From contig CAZSMU010000045.1 in assembly GCA_964607915.1 (NCBI GenBank), positions 1-23,785 on the forward strand: 23,785 nt of DNA, in the 5' to 3' direction. The stretch comes from JADJPL01 sp964607915. GTDB lineage: Bacteria; Bacteroidota; Bacteroidia; Chitinophagales; Saprospiraceae. The notes beneath the pieces are model-generated. The model saw only the letters and a program-made list of their open reading frames with translations. It ran no database searches and was not told the origin of the DNA. Positions 13,889-22,091 of this stretch are shown piece by piece. Both the position numbers and the translations under genes were made by a program. How positions within the stretch are numbered: position 1 is the stretch's first letter; every line of letters begins with the position of its first letter.

Positions 13889-15493
13889 TCAACGTATGGA
13901 GAACGTAATGGAATTGATTTTTCGCCCAGCGACATCGCCTGGGCAAATCGCCTTGACTTCGTCAATGATGTACTGGTCGCCCGGCTTGGCCTTGTTGATG
14001 ATATCTTTAGCCTGAGGGCTGAACAGTGCACCAACGTTATCAACAATCACGGCATCCTGGCGACGTGCGATATAGATGATGCGGAATCCCTGGACTTCGC
14101 ATTTGGCATCGAAATCAAAGCCCTCCAGATAAGGGGCGACACCCCTTTGGGCTTTGAATTCGCCGCTGCCTATTTCGCCGCCTGTTTTGCCTGCGATTTT
14201 TCCGGTTGGGTCCGGGATGCGCTTCACGCGGTAGTTGAAGGTGGTGGCGGGCAGTCCCTGGCCGGAGACGGTGATTTTGGCATCGTTGGTCGGGGTGGTT
14301 GCTTTGACCATGTACTTCCCGGGGCCTACGGGCGTGAGGGTGAGCCCACCGCCGCTGGCTGTTACGTTCAGCGAGTTGGTGGACACACCGGCTGCGGATA
14401 CGGAAATCGGGTTTTCCACGCCGATGTAGAAGACGTTCATCTTGTCGGCCGAGACGGTGACGGAGCGGCGGCCTACCTCATAGTCAAAGGCTTTGTTGTA
14501 GGTTTCGCGCTTGCCGGTCGTCGGGTTGGTAAGGGTGACGTTGACGTTATACGACTTGACCCCTGTACTACTGGAGCCCACGTTGTACTTGGCCACGCCG
14601 TCCACGACCGGGAGCGAGCGCCCGTCCACGGTGACGGAGATGTTGTCGGTGATGGACTTGGACGTAGCGCCTACCGAGATTTCGGCTTCGTACGATTCCC
14701 CGGCGATGATATAGCTCTTCTTGGCGGAGGAGATCGGGATGAACTGGTCCACCTTGAAGGAAGTAGCGCCCACGTTGCTGACCAGGTAGTTCAGGATGGC
14801 GGCTTCGGAGCTCTTCATGTCGTTCTGTACCTTGGTGAGCAGCGGGAAGACAGAAGCCAGCGGCATCTGTTTGAACGTGTATTCTGCCCAGGTCAGGTTT
14901 TTGTTCTGCTTGAGGGCTTTTTTGTCCTTCTTCCAGCTATCGGACACTTTCAAAGAGATACTCTTTTCCAGTTCGGCGATACTTTCGTTGGTGATGGCAG
15001 TGCCGGGGGTACCGGCAAGTTTCCGCACCAGTGCGATCAGTTGTTCGCGGGTGGAGTTGATTTTCTGTTCCAGTTCGTCCCCTTTTTTCTCGGTTACGAG
15101 GTAGCGGGTGGTGACGTCCTTGTTCTTGTAGCCTTTCGGTTGGCCGGCGTGTTCTTCGCTTTCTTCCTCGGTGTAGTAGCCCCCCGTTTCCTCTACCATA
15201 GCAGAGCGGATACTTTCTACATACTGGTTGAATTCTTTCGACACGCGCTGGGTTTCCTTGGCTACATCGAGCAGAGGCTGGTAGCGCGACCGGTCCTGAT
15301 CTACGCTTTTCTCAAGCGATTGCAGGGCGGTGGTATTGGCGGCATCAAAAATCGTGTTGCTGTTTTTGATACCCGAATCAATGACAAAGAAGGCATTGAT
15401 GATTTTGGCTGAAACGTTGAGGGCCAGCATGGCAGTCAATACTAAGTACATCAAGTTGATCATCAACTGCCGCGGCTCCTTTGGGATAGACAT
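13889..15493 (-). CDS. gldM: T9SS inner-membrane motor component GldM/PorM
   Basis: A 534-residue protein with one N-terminal membrane helix in the context PRQLMINLMYLVLTAMLALNVSAKIINAF (about residues 8-36), the hallmark of GldM. The large periplasmic part follows: helical D1 up to about residue 220, then Ig-like beta domains rich in SVTV/NVTL strands (about 225-515). GldM pairs with GldL to form the proton-driven rotary motor that powers secretion and gliding, and its periplasmic tip contacts the GldK/GldN ring. It lies 51 bases downstream of gldL. Its length is close to the roughly 515 residues of the Flavobacterium protein. An opposite-strand open frame across most of it is an artefact of codon bias. 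Confidence 0.97.
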   Translation of the reverse strand: MSIPKEPRQLMINLMYLVLTAMLALNVSAKIINAFFVIDSGIKNSNTIFDAANTTALQSLEKSVDQDRSRYQPLLDVAKETQRVSKEFNQYVESIRSAMVEETGGYYTEEESEEHAGQPKGYKNKDVTTRYLVTEKKGDELEQKINSTREQLIALVRKLAGTPGTAITNESIAELEKSISLKVSDSWKKDKKALKQNKNLTWAEYTFKQMPLASVFPLLTKVQNDMKSSEAAILNYLVSNVGATSFKVDQFIPISSAKKSYIIAGESYEAEISVGATSKSITDNISVTVDGRSLPVVDGVAKYNVGSSSTGVKSYNVNVTLTNPTTGKRETYNKAFDYEVGRRSVTVSADKMNVFYIGVENPISVSAAGVSTNSLNVTASGGGLTLTPVGPGKYMVKATTPTNDAKITVSGQGLPATTFNYRVKRIPDPTGKIAGKTGGEIGSGEFKAQRGVAPYLEGFDFDAKCEVQGFRIIYIARRQDAVIVDNVGALFSPQAKDIINKAKPGDQYIIDEVKAICPGDVAGRKINSITFSIR

Positions 15494-15544
15494 AACCTTA
15501 AGCGTTTACAGGTTTGAAAATATGGTTCCTTCAGACAGTTGCGG

Positions 15545-16037
15545 TTATGCCTGGCGGTTGCCGGCGGTCATGGCCGAAATCACCCCACCATAGATTTGGT
15601 TGAGGGAGGCGTACTTTTTATTTAGTTCGGTCATGTTTTGGTTCAACGTGTTGAGCTGATCTTTGTAGGCTTTCACCCCGTCAGCTGTTTCCGCCAAATC
15701 AACCATGGCCTCATTGAATTTATTGAAGAACGTATTGGCCGCCTTGATATGGTCGGGGGTGCCGGAGAAGTCCACATCCTGTAGTGCTTTCAAGGAAGAC
15801 AAGCTCTTGGACATGGTTTGTAACTCGGAGAGCATCCCATGCAGATGACTTTCGACGACTTTGCCATCGAGGCCGGGTGTGCTGGGGCCGCCGCTGGAAG
15901 CGCTCAGGCCATATTCTTCGCGGTTGAANNNNNNNNNNNNNNNNNNNNNNNNNNNNNNNNNNNNNNNNNNNNNNNNNNNNNNNNNNNNNNNNNNNNNNNN
16001 NNNNNNNNNNNNNNNNNNNNNNNNNNNNATTAGCCAT
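15545..16037 (-). CDS. gldL: T9SS motor component GldL/PorL (N-terminal part lost in gap)
   Basis: The visible 127-residue C-terminal part, from FNREEYGL to the end, is the cytoplasmic helical region of GldL and finishes NQIYGGVISAMTAGNRQA, close to the known family ending (NGVYGGMLSAMSNR in Flavobacterium). Beyond the gap only ATGGCTAAT (MAN) remains at 16029-16037, a plausible start. The two membrane helices that carry the proton-conducting glutamate are missing. Family members have about 210-230 residues, so roughly 240-300 bases should be absent, not 100. The start and the C-terminal part are also out of frame across the 100 N, which confirms that the gap size is arbitrary. GldL and GldM together form the motor. 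The gene lies between gldK and gldM, as expected. Confidence 0.9.
15929..16028. other. 100-N scaffold gap inside gldL
   Basis: A default-size gap with no duplication of its flanks, unlike the one in rtcB. It replaces the part of gldL that encodes both membrane helices. The true missing length is probably two to three times larger. Confidence 0.9.
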
Positions 16038-16155
16038 TGTTGCAAAACATTTAATGGGTTAGCGAAAAAGGTTGTTTGATCGGGAAGGAGGCGCCAGATA
16101 TTTGTTATTAGCCACTCTGTGTGTGCGGACCCCACCCATGTATGAGAAAAAAGAA

Positions 16156-17409
16156 TCAGAAGTCGTTGATGGAGCGTCCCAGGAAGGTGAGGACGTTGCG
16201 GAAGCCCACATAGGACTTTGTGGTGTCCTGGTATTCCCATGCGCGGGTCCCTGTCTGGAGGAAGTAGTGGATATCTTTCCAGGATCCTCCGCGGATGACC
16301 TTTCTTTTGTTGGCGATATCGTCTTTTTCGTCGGCATCGTAGCGGTAATCCGGGTTCAGGTCATGTATGAAGGAGTAGGCATTCTCGTGGTATGCAGTGG
16401 AGGTCCATTCCGACACGTTGCCGGCCATGTTGTACAGGCCATAGTCGTTGGGGAAGTATGCATCTGCCTTTACGGTGTAGTACCCGCCATCTTCGGGGTA
16501 GTTACCGCGGCCCGGTTTGAAGTTGGCCAGCAGACAACCTTTGGCGTTGCGGATATAGGGCCCACCCCAGGGATAGGGCGAGTTTTCATGGCCACCGCGG
16601 GCGGCGTATTCCCACTCATGTTCCGTAGGGAGTCGGAAGTCTTCGGTACTGATGATTTCTTTTTCCCCTTCGAGGGAGGCGTTGTACAACTGGGTGCGCC
16701 AGTAGCCGAATGCATTGGCCATGTGCCAGTTGACGCCCACGACGGGGTAGTCGTCATACGCGGGATGCCAGAAGTAGTTTCGCGTCATCGGCTCGTTGTA
16801 GGAGTAGGAAAAATCGCGTACCCACACCATTTCGTCGGGATATACGGACACCTCTTTGCTCTTGAAGAACTCGCTGCGCTTTTTGGTATTGTCCGAGTTG
16901 TGGGCGGCCGCCTGCCAATCGTACCACTTGTAGGTGTATTTCAGCTTTTCGGGGTTCAACTCTTCCCGGTTGGAGAGTTTCTCTTCGCCAGAGAGGTAGA
17001 AGCCGGCTTCTTTCAACTGTTCGTCGTTTTCCCAGTCCAGTTCCTGCTCCCAATCTACGATTTGGGTTTCATTTTCACCCTCTATGTAGTGGTCGAGTTC
17101 CCGGTGAGCCATTTCATCGCGTACCCAGTACACGAACTGGCGGTATTCGTTGTTGGTGATTTCCGTTTCGTCCATGAAGAACCCCACGATAGAGATTGTT
17201 TTGGGGCGCTGTACGAATGTACTGTTCACGTCCTGGTCGCTGGGTCCGATCATCAGAGTACCCGACGGTACATAGACCATTCCGTAGGGGTTGATTCCGG
17301 ACCAGGAAGGCCGATCGAGGACGCCCGTCAATTCGCCTGATTCCTGTTTGCCGCAGGAAGTAAAAGAAACCACCAGGAGTCCCAGTGCAAGCTTTAATAC
17401 GTTTTTCAT
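16156..17409 (-). CDS. gldK: T9SS ring lipoprotein GldK/PorK
   Basis: A 417-residue lipoprotein. The signal peptide ends at lipobox FTSC, so Cys19 is lipidated. The body is a formylglycine-generating-enzyme-like (SUMF1) fold: GMVYVPSGTLMIGPSDQD, FFMDETEITNNEYRQFVYWV, VGVNWHMANAFGYWR, FRLPTEHEWEYAARGG and a final KVIRGGSWKDI...VGFRNVL. In GldK this fold is structural rather than enzymatic. It forms the ring with GldN at the inner face of the outer membrane. The start at 17409 (MKNVLKLALG) places the basic residues right before the hydrophobic stretch. An upstream in-frame start at 17430 adds seven residues. A well-formed Bacteroidota promoter lies 55-84 bases upstream, so the gldKLMN cluster can be transcribed separately from porP. 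Confidence 0.97.
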   Translation of the reverse strand: MKNVLKLALGLLVVSFTSCGKQESGELTGVLDRPSWSGINPYGMVYVPSGTLMIGPSDQDVNSTFVQRPKTISIVGFFMDETEITNNEYRQFVYWVRDEMAHRELDHYIEGENETQIVDWEQELDWENDEQLKEAGFYLSGEEKLSNREELNPEKLKYTYKWYDWQAAAHNSDNTKKRSEFFKSKEVSVYPDEMVWVRDFSYSYNEPMTRNYFWHPAYDDYPVVGVNWHMANAFGYWRTQLYNASLEGEKEIISTEDFRLPTEHEWEYAARGGHENSPYPWGGPYIRNAKGCLLANFKPGRGNYPEDGGYYTVKADAYFPNDYGLYNMAGNVSEWTSTAYHENAYSFIHDLNPDYRYDADEKDDIANKRKVIRGGSWKDIHYFLQTGTRAWEYQDTTKSYVGFRNVLTFLGRSINDF

Positions 17410-17757
17410 GTTTATAACCGAGTTTTCCATCAGATTTCAAATCCGGCCTCCGAAAAGGCGACGCAAATATAGACCGTTTACAATATATACAAAAACCAAT
17501 CTGCGAATCCCACATCGGCTATGCCGCGTTGAACTGCCTATCCTAACGCCATCCCTTTCCAACTTATTTTGGGAAGAATGGTTGTTGTGTACTTGTTTTT
17601 TTATGCTTGTGTTTTTTGAAGTATGTCCTGTAGGGGCACGGGACTGGCGTTTGTTGTGGTGGACTGCTTTCGCTTTTGGGGAACGCCGGCCTGGGCACAT
17701 ATATTTTACGATACCCGGTTTGATTTGGCATAAATAGGCAGGTAATTTGCTTCGGGC
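17410..17757. other. Intergenic region between porP and gldK
   Basis: These 348 bases separate the porP stop from the gldK start. The half near gldK holds the promoter at 17464-17493. The rest is T-rich on the plus strand, with no clear hairpin terminator after porP. Open frames on both strands here (for example 17437-17700 minus) have no recognisable family features and an unnatural composition, so I see no gene. Confidence 0.6.
17464..17493 (-). promoter_or_regulatory. Bacteroidota promoter for gldKLMN
   Basis: On the minus strand there is a TTTG -33 box (17490-17493), an 18-base spacer and an exact TATATTTG -7 element (17464-17471), matching the TTTG/TAnnTTTG pattern of the primary Bacteroidota sigma factor. 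The -7 box is 54 bases before the gldK ATG. Confidence 0.65.
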
Positions 17758-18732
17758 TTACAGATTCCTTGGGTTATAGATCGTCCTGGGGGCCCGTCGG
17801 GCGCCGATAGCACCGGGCAGGGTGTATATCAGGAGGACTTCGTGAGAGCCGTCGTGTACTTGTCGGATGGGCGATAGGGAAAGATCGTAGGCATAGGCCA
17901 GTTCCCATTGCTTATTGAGGGCAAAGCTGGCGAGTAAGGCAGCTGCATCGAGGCTTTTGGAGTTGTAGCCGCGCAGCAGGGCACCGAGGGAGGCGATCTG
18001 GCGGTAGCGCAGATGGAGGGCGGCGTCTGTCTGGGTCTGTACGACATCGCTGCGCACCTGAACGGTAGGGTGCAGGGAAAATTGGCCGCCCAGTTCCAGA
18101 TTGAGGCCTAAGTGGGCGAAGGCAGTTGGCTTTTGGGCGTATCGGAAGGTGGGGAAATCTATGTAGGGGGCGTTCAGGTGCCGGATACCGATACCGGCTT
18201 CCAGGGTGGGCGACTGGAAAAATGCGCCTGCTTCCAGGGTAGGGGCCATGCCCTGGACTGCGTTGGATGGCAGGGTTGCGTCTTTATGGTCGAAGAGGTT
18301 GTTCTGATAGATGCCCTGCGGGGTGCGGAGTTTTTCACCGTCGAGGGCTTTCTGGAGCATGCCAGCGCCTACCGACAGGCCGAGCGTACCGCTGCCGAGC
18401 GGGAGGTGTAAGCTGTAGGCAAGGCTGGCCCAGTTGTTTCGTTCCGCGCCATAGAGGTCCCGTTCCATTTTGATACCTATGCCTCCGCCGAGCACTTCGA
18501 CGGGTGCATGGGCGGCCAAGAACTGGGTGGCGGGAGCGCCCTGCAGACCGACCCACTGCTGTCGAACGCCGCCCAACAGGGAAATGGCGTAATCGAGGCC
18601 TGCATAAGCCGGATTGCCGTGGAAAGGGTTGTACATGAACAGGCTGTGCTGTGCGGCTTGCTGTGCGTGCAGCAAGGTAGCCGGGGCGGTGAAAAAGAGG
18701 GCACCGATTAGGGCGTATCGCATCGCGTTCAT
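17758..18732 (-). CDS. porP: PorP/SprF-family T9SS outer-membrane protein
   Basis: A 324-residue protein with a signal peptide ending LLHAQ. The family hallmark follows at once: SLFMYNPFHGNPAYAGLDYAISLLGGVRQQWVGLQGAPATQFLAAHAP, then GGGIGIKMERDLYGAERNNWASLAYSLHLPL. The rest is amphipathic beta structure with the alternating Gly/aromatic pattern of an outer-membrane barrel, ending in a LLIYTLPG strand. PorP/SprF proteins associate with the PorK/N ring or with secreted adhesins. Its position before gldK matches the porPKLMN order of Porphyromonas gingivalis, which favours the core PorP rather than a substrate-specific SprF paralogue. The start at 18732 overlaps the upstream stop as ATGA. A downstream ATG (18723) is the only close alternative. 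Confidence 0.93.
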   Translation of the reverse strand: MNAMRYALIGALFFTAPATLLHAQQAAQHSLFMYNPFHGNPAYAGLDYAISLLGGVRQQWVGLQGAPATQFLAAHAPVEVLGGGIGIKMERDLYGAERNNWASLAYSLHLPLGSGTLGLSVGAGMLQKALDGEKLRTPQGIYQNNLFDHKDATLPSNAVQGMAPTLEAGAFFQSPTLEAGIGIRHLNAPYIDFPTFRYAQKPTAFAHLGLNLELGGQFSLHPTVQVRSDVVQTQTDAALHLRYRQIASLGALLRGYNSKSLDAAALLASFALNKQWELAYAYDLSLSPIRQVHDGSHEVLLIYTLPGAIGARRAPRTIYNPRNL

Positions 18733-20813
18733 TCTTGAGCGGTTTTTTGGCGGAGAGGTATCAGCATATCCAGGGCTTGTTGGGGCGTTTGTACGGGGGC
18801 CTGGCAACTGAAGTTGCTGCAAATATAGATGCAGGTCTGGTTGTTGAACCCTTTACCGGCGAGTAGGGGGAATTCCAGGGTAGGCTGCTCGGAGGCCATC
18901 AGGACGGCGTTCGGGAGGAAGTGGCGGTTGAGTTGACCGGTAAAAGAGCCCGCTTGCGGGCCGGTGATGGCCACTTCGTAAGCAGAATCGGAAGATTGGA
19001 GGAGCGCACTGGCCCAACAGGGGAAAGAACCCGGAAAGAGCAGGATGCCGTCTCGCATTTCCTGGAGCATGCTTTGTGCCCGATCAGCGTGTTCGCGCTG
19101 GCCGAAATAGACGGCTGCGCGTTGGAGCACGCGCAGCAGGGTAGCGTTTCCGGAGGGGGTCACCGAGTCGATCAATTCCTTTTTCCGCACGACGAGGTCC
19201 TGCCGGGTAGCGGGTGCAAAATAAAACAGGGAACTCCCTTCCGCATCGGAGAACTGCGTCGAAATATGGGGAATCAGGGCCTGGGCATGGCGCAGGTAGA
19301 AGGGGTTCAAGGTAATGGCATAGACCTCGAAAAGAGCTTCGGCAAGGTTGGCGTAATCATCGAGGAAGGCATCTATGTGGGCCCTCCCACCATCGGAGGT
19401 AGCGGTATAGGCGTGGTAAAAGCCCGGGCCATCGGGTTTTTTGAACCGGTTGAGCAAGAAGCCGAGGTTGCGCTCTGCAATATCCCGATAGATGGGATCG
19501 CCCAGGGCGGCGTATGCGCGCGCAAAAGCCGTGCACATCAGCGCATTCCAGTCGAGCAGGATTTTGTCGTCTAAGCCGGGAGGGACGCGGCGGGTCCGGA
19601 TTTTGAACAGTTTGTCGCAGGCCTCCCGGTGGCGTTGCCGGAGTTCTTGCAGCGACATGCCCCACTCTGCGGCGAACACTTCGTCGGAAGGAGGCCGCCA
19701 GAGGATATTGCTGTGTTCCCAGTTGCCCTCCGGGGTAGTTCCCGAGTAGGCGCAGAACCAATGCGCGTCCTCTCCGAGGGCATCGTTCAGCTCTGCCTGT
19801 GTCCACAGGTAAAATTTACCTTCCACGCCTTCCGAGTCGGCGTCGAGGGCGGAATAGAATCCTCCTTCAGGGCTGGTCAATTCGCGCTGTACGAAATCGA
19901 GGGTGCGACGGATGACCTCGGTATATCCGTCAGTTCCGGTATGCCGGGATACATCGGAGAGCAGGCGGATGAGCAGGGCGTTGTCGTAGAGCATTTTTTC
20001 AAAATGCGGTATGCGCCAGGACTTGTCTACGGTATATCGGGCAAAGCCACCTCCGACCTGGTCGTACAGCCCTCCCCGGATCATTTGGTCCAAGGAGAAC
20101 AACACGTGCTGCAGAGCCTCGTTTTCCCCGGTGTAAAAGTGGTACTCCAACAGGAATTGCAGGGTCATGGTCCCCGGGAATTTGGGTGCGCCTCCAAAAC
20201 CGCCGTCGTGCGTATCGAAACTGCGGTGCAGGCTCTGGTAAACCTGGAGAGCCTGTGCGCGATCCTGTGTCTGCGGGGGAAAGGCGGCATCTACTGGAAT
20301 CCGGGCGAAATTGCGGTGTGAATTTTTGACGATATCCAGGACGGCATCGGCCTGTGTTTCGATTTTTTCCCGTTCCTTTTGGAAGAGCTCGGTCAGGTGC
20401 TTCATCAACTGCATCCAGGAGGGGCGGTTGTAGGCCTGCTTTGGGGGGTAGTAGGTACCCGCATAGAATGGCTTGCCGTCGGGCGTCAGGAAACAGTTCA
20501 GAGGCCATCCCCCGTCCCTGCTGATCACACGGCAGGCATCCATATAGATATGGTCCACATCGGGCCGCTCTTCCCGGTCCACCTTGATATTGATAAAATG
20601 GGCGTTCATGAAGGCCGCTACCTCAGGGTCTTCAAAGGATTCCCGCTCCATGACGTGGCACCAGTGGCAGGTCGAATAGCCAATGCTCACCAAGATGGGC
20701 TTTCCCTCTTTTCGCGCACGTTCGAAGGCTTCGGGTTTCCACGCGTACCAATGTACAGGGTTCCCTGCATGTTGCAGCAGGTATGGGCTGGTCTCAAATT
20801 TTAGTCGGTTCAT
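18729..20813 (-). CDS. YyaL/SSP411-like protein: DUF255 thioredoxin fold plus (alpha/alpha)6 barrel
   Basis: A 694-residue protein. Residues 1 to about 165 form the DUF255 thioredoxin-like domain: MNRLKFETSPYLLQHAGNPVHWYAW, then PILVSIGYSTCHWCHVM with a Cys49-His-Trp-Cys52 motif, then INIKVDREERPDVDHIYM and GGWPLNCFLTPDGKPFYAGTYYPP. The remainder resembles a six-hairpin glycosidase-like barrel (GGLYDQVGGGFARYTVDKSWRIPHFEKMLYDNALL), ending with a CSNFSCQAPVQTPQQAL tail typical of YyaL and human SPATA20. The biochemical role of the family is not firmly known. There is no signal peptide from the chosen start at 20813. The in-frame extension to 20939 lacks family features. Its TGA overlaps the porP ATG (ATGA), implying coupled translation. 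Confidence 0.93.
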   Translation of the reverse strand: MNRLKFETSPYLLQHAGNPVHWYAWKPEAFERARKEGKPILVSIGYSTCHWCHVMERESFEDPEVAAFMNAHFINIKVDREERPDVDHIYMDACRVISRDGGWPLNCFLTPDGKPFYAGTYYPPKQAYNRPSWMQLMKHLTELFQKEREKIETQADAVLDIVKNSHRNFARIPVDAAFPPQTQDRAQALQVYQSLHRSFDTHDGGFGGAPKFPGTMTLQFLLEYHFYTGENEALQHVLFSLDQMIRGGLYDQVGGGFARYTVDKSWRIPHFEKMLYDNALLIRLLSDVSRHTGTDGYTEVIRRTLDFVQRELTSPEGGFYSALDADSEGVEGKFYLWTQAELNDALGEDAHWFCAYSGTTPEGNWEHSNILWRPPSDEVFAAEWGMSLQELRQRHREACDKLFKIRTRRVPPGLDDKILLDWNALMCTAFARAYAALGDPIYRDIAERNLGFLLNRFKKPDGPGFYHAYTATSDGGRAHIDAFLDDYANLAEALFEVYAITLNPFYLRHAQALIPHISTQFSDAEGSSLFYFAPATRQDLVVRKKELIDSVTPSGNATLLRVLQRAAVYFGQREHADRAQSMLQEMRDGILLFPGSFPCWASALLQSSDSAYEVAITGPQAGSFTGQLNRHFLPNAVLMASEQPTLEFPLLAGKGFNNQTCIYICSNFSCQAPVQTPQQALDMLIPLRQKTAQE

Positions 20814-20987
20814 GCCGCAATTAACCACGTTTCGTAATGGAAGGTATGAAGAGGGGAAAAGTTCAATCGGTGGGCCCTTCAAATTGCCCTCAGGCCGGTC
20901 TGACGGCACAGCCTCCTTCCCTGCAACAAGTTTAATCAAAAACTTTTAAAAAAATCGAAAAAATTATTTTTTAAAAACATTTTGTTT

Positions 20988-20995
20988 TATATTTG
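20988..20995 (+). promoter_or_regulatory. Bacteroidota -7 element upstream of the glucosaminidase gene
   Basis: An exact TATATTTG lies 66 bases before the ATG at 21062, at the end of a very AT-rich stretch (20935-20995). A clear -33 TTTG box at the right spacing is not seen; only T-rich sequence is present there. Confidence 0.5.
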
Positions 20996-21061
20996 TGGCG
21001 TTGGGGAAGGAATCATCCCGACAATATACATCATAAAGTCATCTTTTTTAAAGAATAGATT

Positions 21062-21856
21062 ATGAAACAGCAAGGGACATCTGTACAGGGCAACGGTTAC
21101 GGGACCAACAGTGGCCAGGCGCGCCGCAGCGAGTTGTCGCCGGTATGGGCGCAACAAGAGCCTTTTTCGTTGATTCGATCGGGGCGCCGTTTCTTTTCGG
21201 GTATCAGGAAACTCTATGTAGCGGTCCGGTACAAATTGTTTTATTATCGCAATGGAATCGTCCTGTTTTTCCAACGGACCTGGGTTCGCATAGGCATACT
21301 TGCGCTGGCTGTTTTCCTGGTTTTCGGGAAAGACCTGCGTTTTTCCGCTGAACTTCCCGCGCTGTGGGGCGGAGATGCCCCTCTGACAGAAGGGCGCACG
21401 GCGATGGGATTGGTTCAACCGACGGCCTATTCCGATGAACCAGTCGTCTATGACCCTGCGTCGGCTTCTGAATTGGAAGACGGCCATGCGATGGAATACA
21501 TCGACCGTTTTGATGAGGTGGCCCGGCTGGAAATGCAGCGCTTTGGTATCCCGGCAAGTATTCTGATGGCTCAGGCGCTTTCAGAGAGCCGGGCCGGGCA
21601 GCACGAAGCTGTCCGTCGCAACAACAACCATTTTGGCAGCGCCCTTTCGGGCAGGCACTTTGCCAACGCCTGGGAAAGCTGGCGCGCCAACAGCCTCCTG
21701 ATGGCACAAGGGTACCCTGAACTGTTGACGCTCGGTAAAGATCCGGAACGCTGGGCCAAAGGCCTGCGCAAAGCAGGCTACTCCAGGGAATGGGGTTATT
21801 CCCGCCGACTGCTTCGCATCGTGCAAAAATACCAGTTGCAGCGACTGGATCATTAG
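21062..21856 (+). CDS. Membrane-anchored glucosaminidase-domain protein (GH73-like)
   Basis: A 264-residue protein. A basic cytoplasmic N terminus (1-72) is followed by one membrane helix (about 74-89), a linker, and a C-terminal glucosaminidase domain (about 145-255), which should face the periplasm. The domain shows YIDRFDEVARLEMQRFGIPASILMAQALSESRAGQ with the candidate catalytic Glu175, the NNNHFG motif (188-192), AWESWRANSLL and a final WGYSRRLLRIVQKYQL. Such enzymes cleave the N-acetylglucosaminyl bond of peptidoglycan. Many Bacteroidota homologues add a LysM domain, which is absent here. The long basic cytoplasmic tail is less usual. It is divergent from yyaL with a TATATTTG promoter element in front. 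The gene ends in TAG, which is also the first triplet of a dispersed repeat copy, and a strong terminator lies about 130 bases downstream. Confidence 0.85.
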   Translation: MKQQGTSVQGNGYGTNSGQARRSELSPVWAQQEPFSLIRSGRRFFSGIRKLYVAVRYKLFYYRNGIVLFFQRTWVRIGILALAVFLVFGKDLRFSAELPALWGGDAPLTEGRTAMGLVQPTAYSDEPVVYDPASASELEDGHAMEYIDRFDEVARLEMQRFGIPASILMAQALSESRAGQHEAVRRNNNHFGSALSGRHFANAWESWRANSLLMAQGYPELLTLGKDPERWAKGLRKAGYSREWGYSRRLLRIVQKYQLQRLDH

Positions 21857-21917
21857 ACTGGTTGCAAAGGAATCCTCGAGAAGGGGTCAAGAAGGCTCTT
21901 TTTCGCCTACAATGTGC
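21854..21917 (+). repeat. Diverged copy of the dispersed post-stop repeat
   Basis: From TAGACTGGTTGC onward this segment aligns with the rtcB-associated element at 5764. The shared features are TAGACTnGTTGC, a TCnTCGAG block, GGGGTCAAnAAGGC and a TTCGC near the right end. I estimate about three quarters identity over the first 45 bases, with one two-base insertion. Its right arm is degraded. The glucosaminidase stop codon is the TAG at its left edge. Its right end is approximate. Confidence 0.5.
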
Positions 21918-21985
21918 CTTTTTCCTACCCTGCAAAAACGCTATTCATCTGCCTTTCCTTTTCTGATTTGTTGATATACTTGCAG

Positions 21986-22014
21986 GCCGCTCCCCCCTTG
22001 GGAGCGGCTTTTTT
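21986..22014 (+). terminator. Intrinsic terminator upstream of ruvX
   Basis: GCCGCTCCC pairs with GGGAGCGGC around a short CCCTT loop (21986-22008), followed directly by a T6 run. This is a textbook plus-strand terminator, and it separates the glucosaminidase transcript from ruvX. Confidence 0.93.
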
Positions 22015-22058
22015 ACTCCCGGCAGGTCGGTTTGGAACGGGTTTTCATCGGAAAACTT

Positions 22059-22066
22059 TATTTTTG
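22059..22066 (+). promoter_or_regulatory. Bacteroidota -7 element upstream of ruvX
   Basis: TATTTTTG matches TAnnTTTG exactly, 25 bases before the ruvX ATG. A TTTG at 22031-22034 is the nearest -33 candidate, but the 24-base spacer is longer than usual. Confidence 0.5.
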
Positions 22067-22091
22067 CGCGGCTTGTTCTAAAAAATAAAAA

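Noticed and set aside
14147..15412. 421-codon open frame antisense to gldM
   Set aside because: Low-complexity Gly/Val/Phe-rich translation with no family features. gldM on the other strand is unambiguous.
16072..17340. 422-codon open frame antisense to gldK
   Set aside because: A shadow of gldK with no domain signature. It also spans the end of the gldK-gldL spacer.
16156..17409. gldK product as a sulfatase-modifying enzyme (FGE)
   Set aside because: The fold is the same, but the lipobox and the gldKLMN context identify it as the structural T9SS ring protein.
17437..17700. 87-codon minus-strand open frame in the porP-gldK spacer
   Set aside because: Its composition is rich in Arg, Ser, His and Asn without hydrophobic periodicity, and it covers the gldK promoter. 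Probably non-coding.
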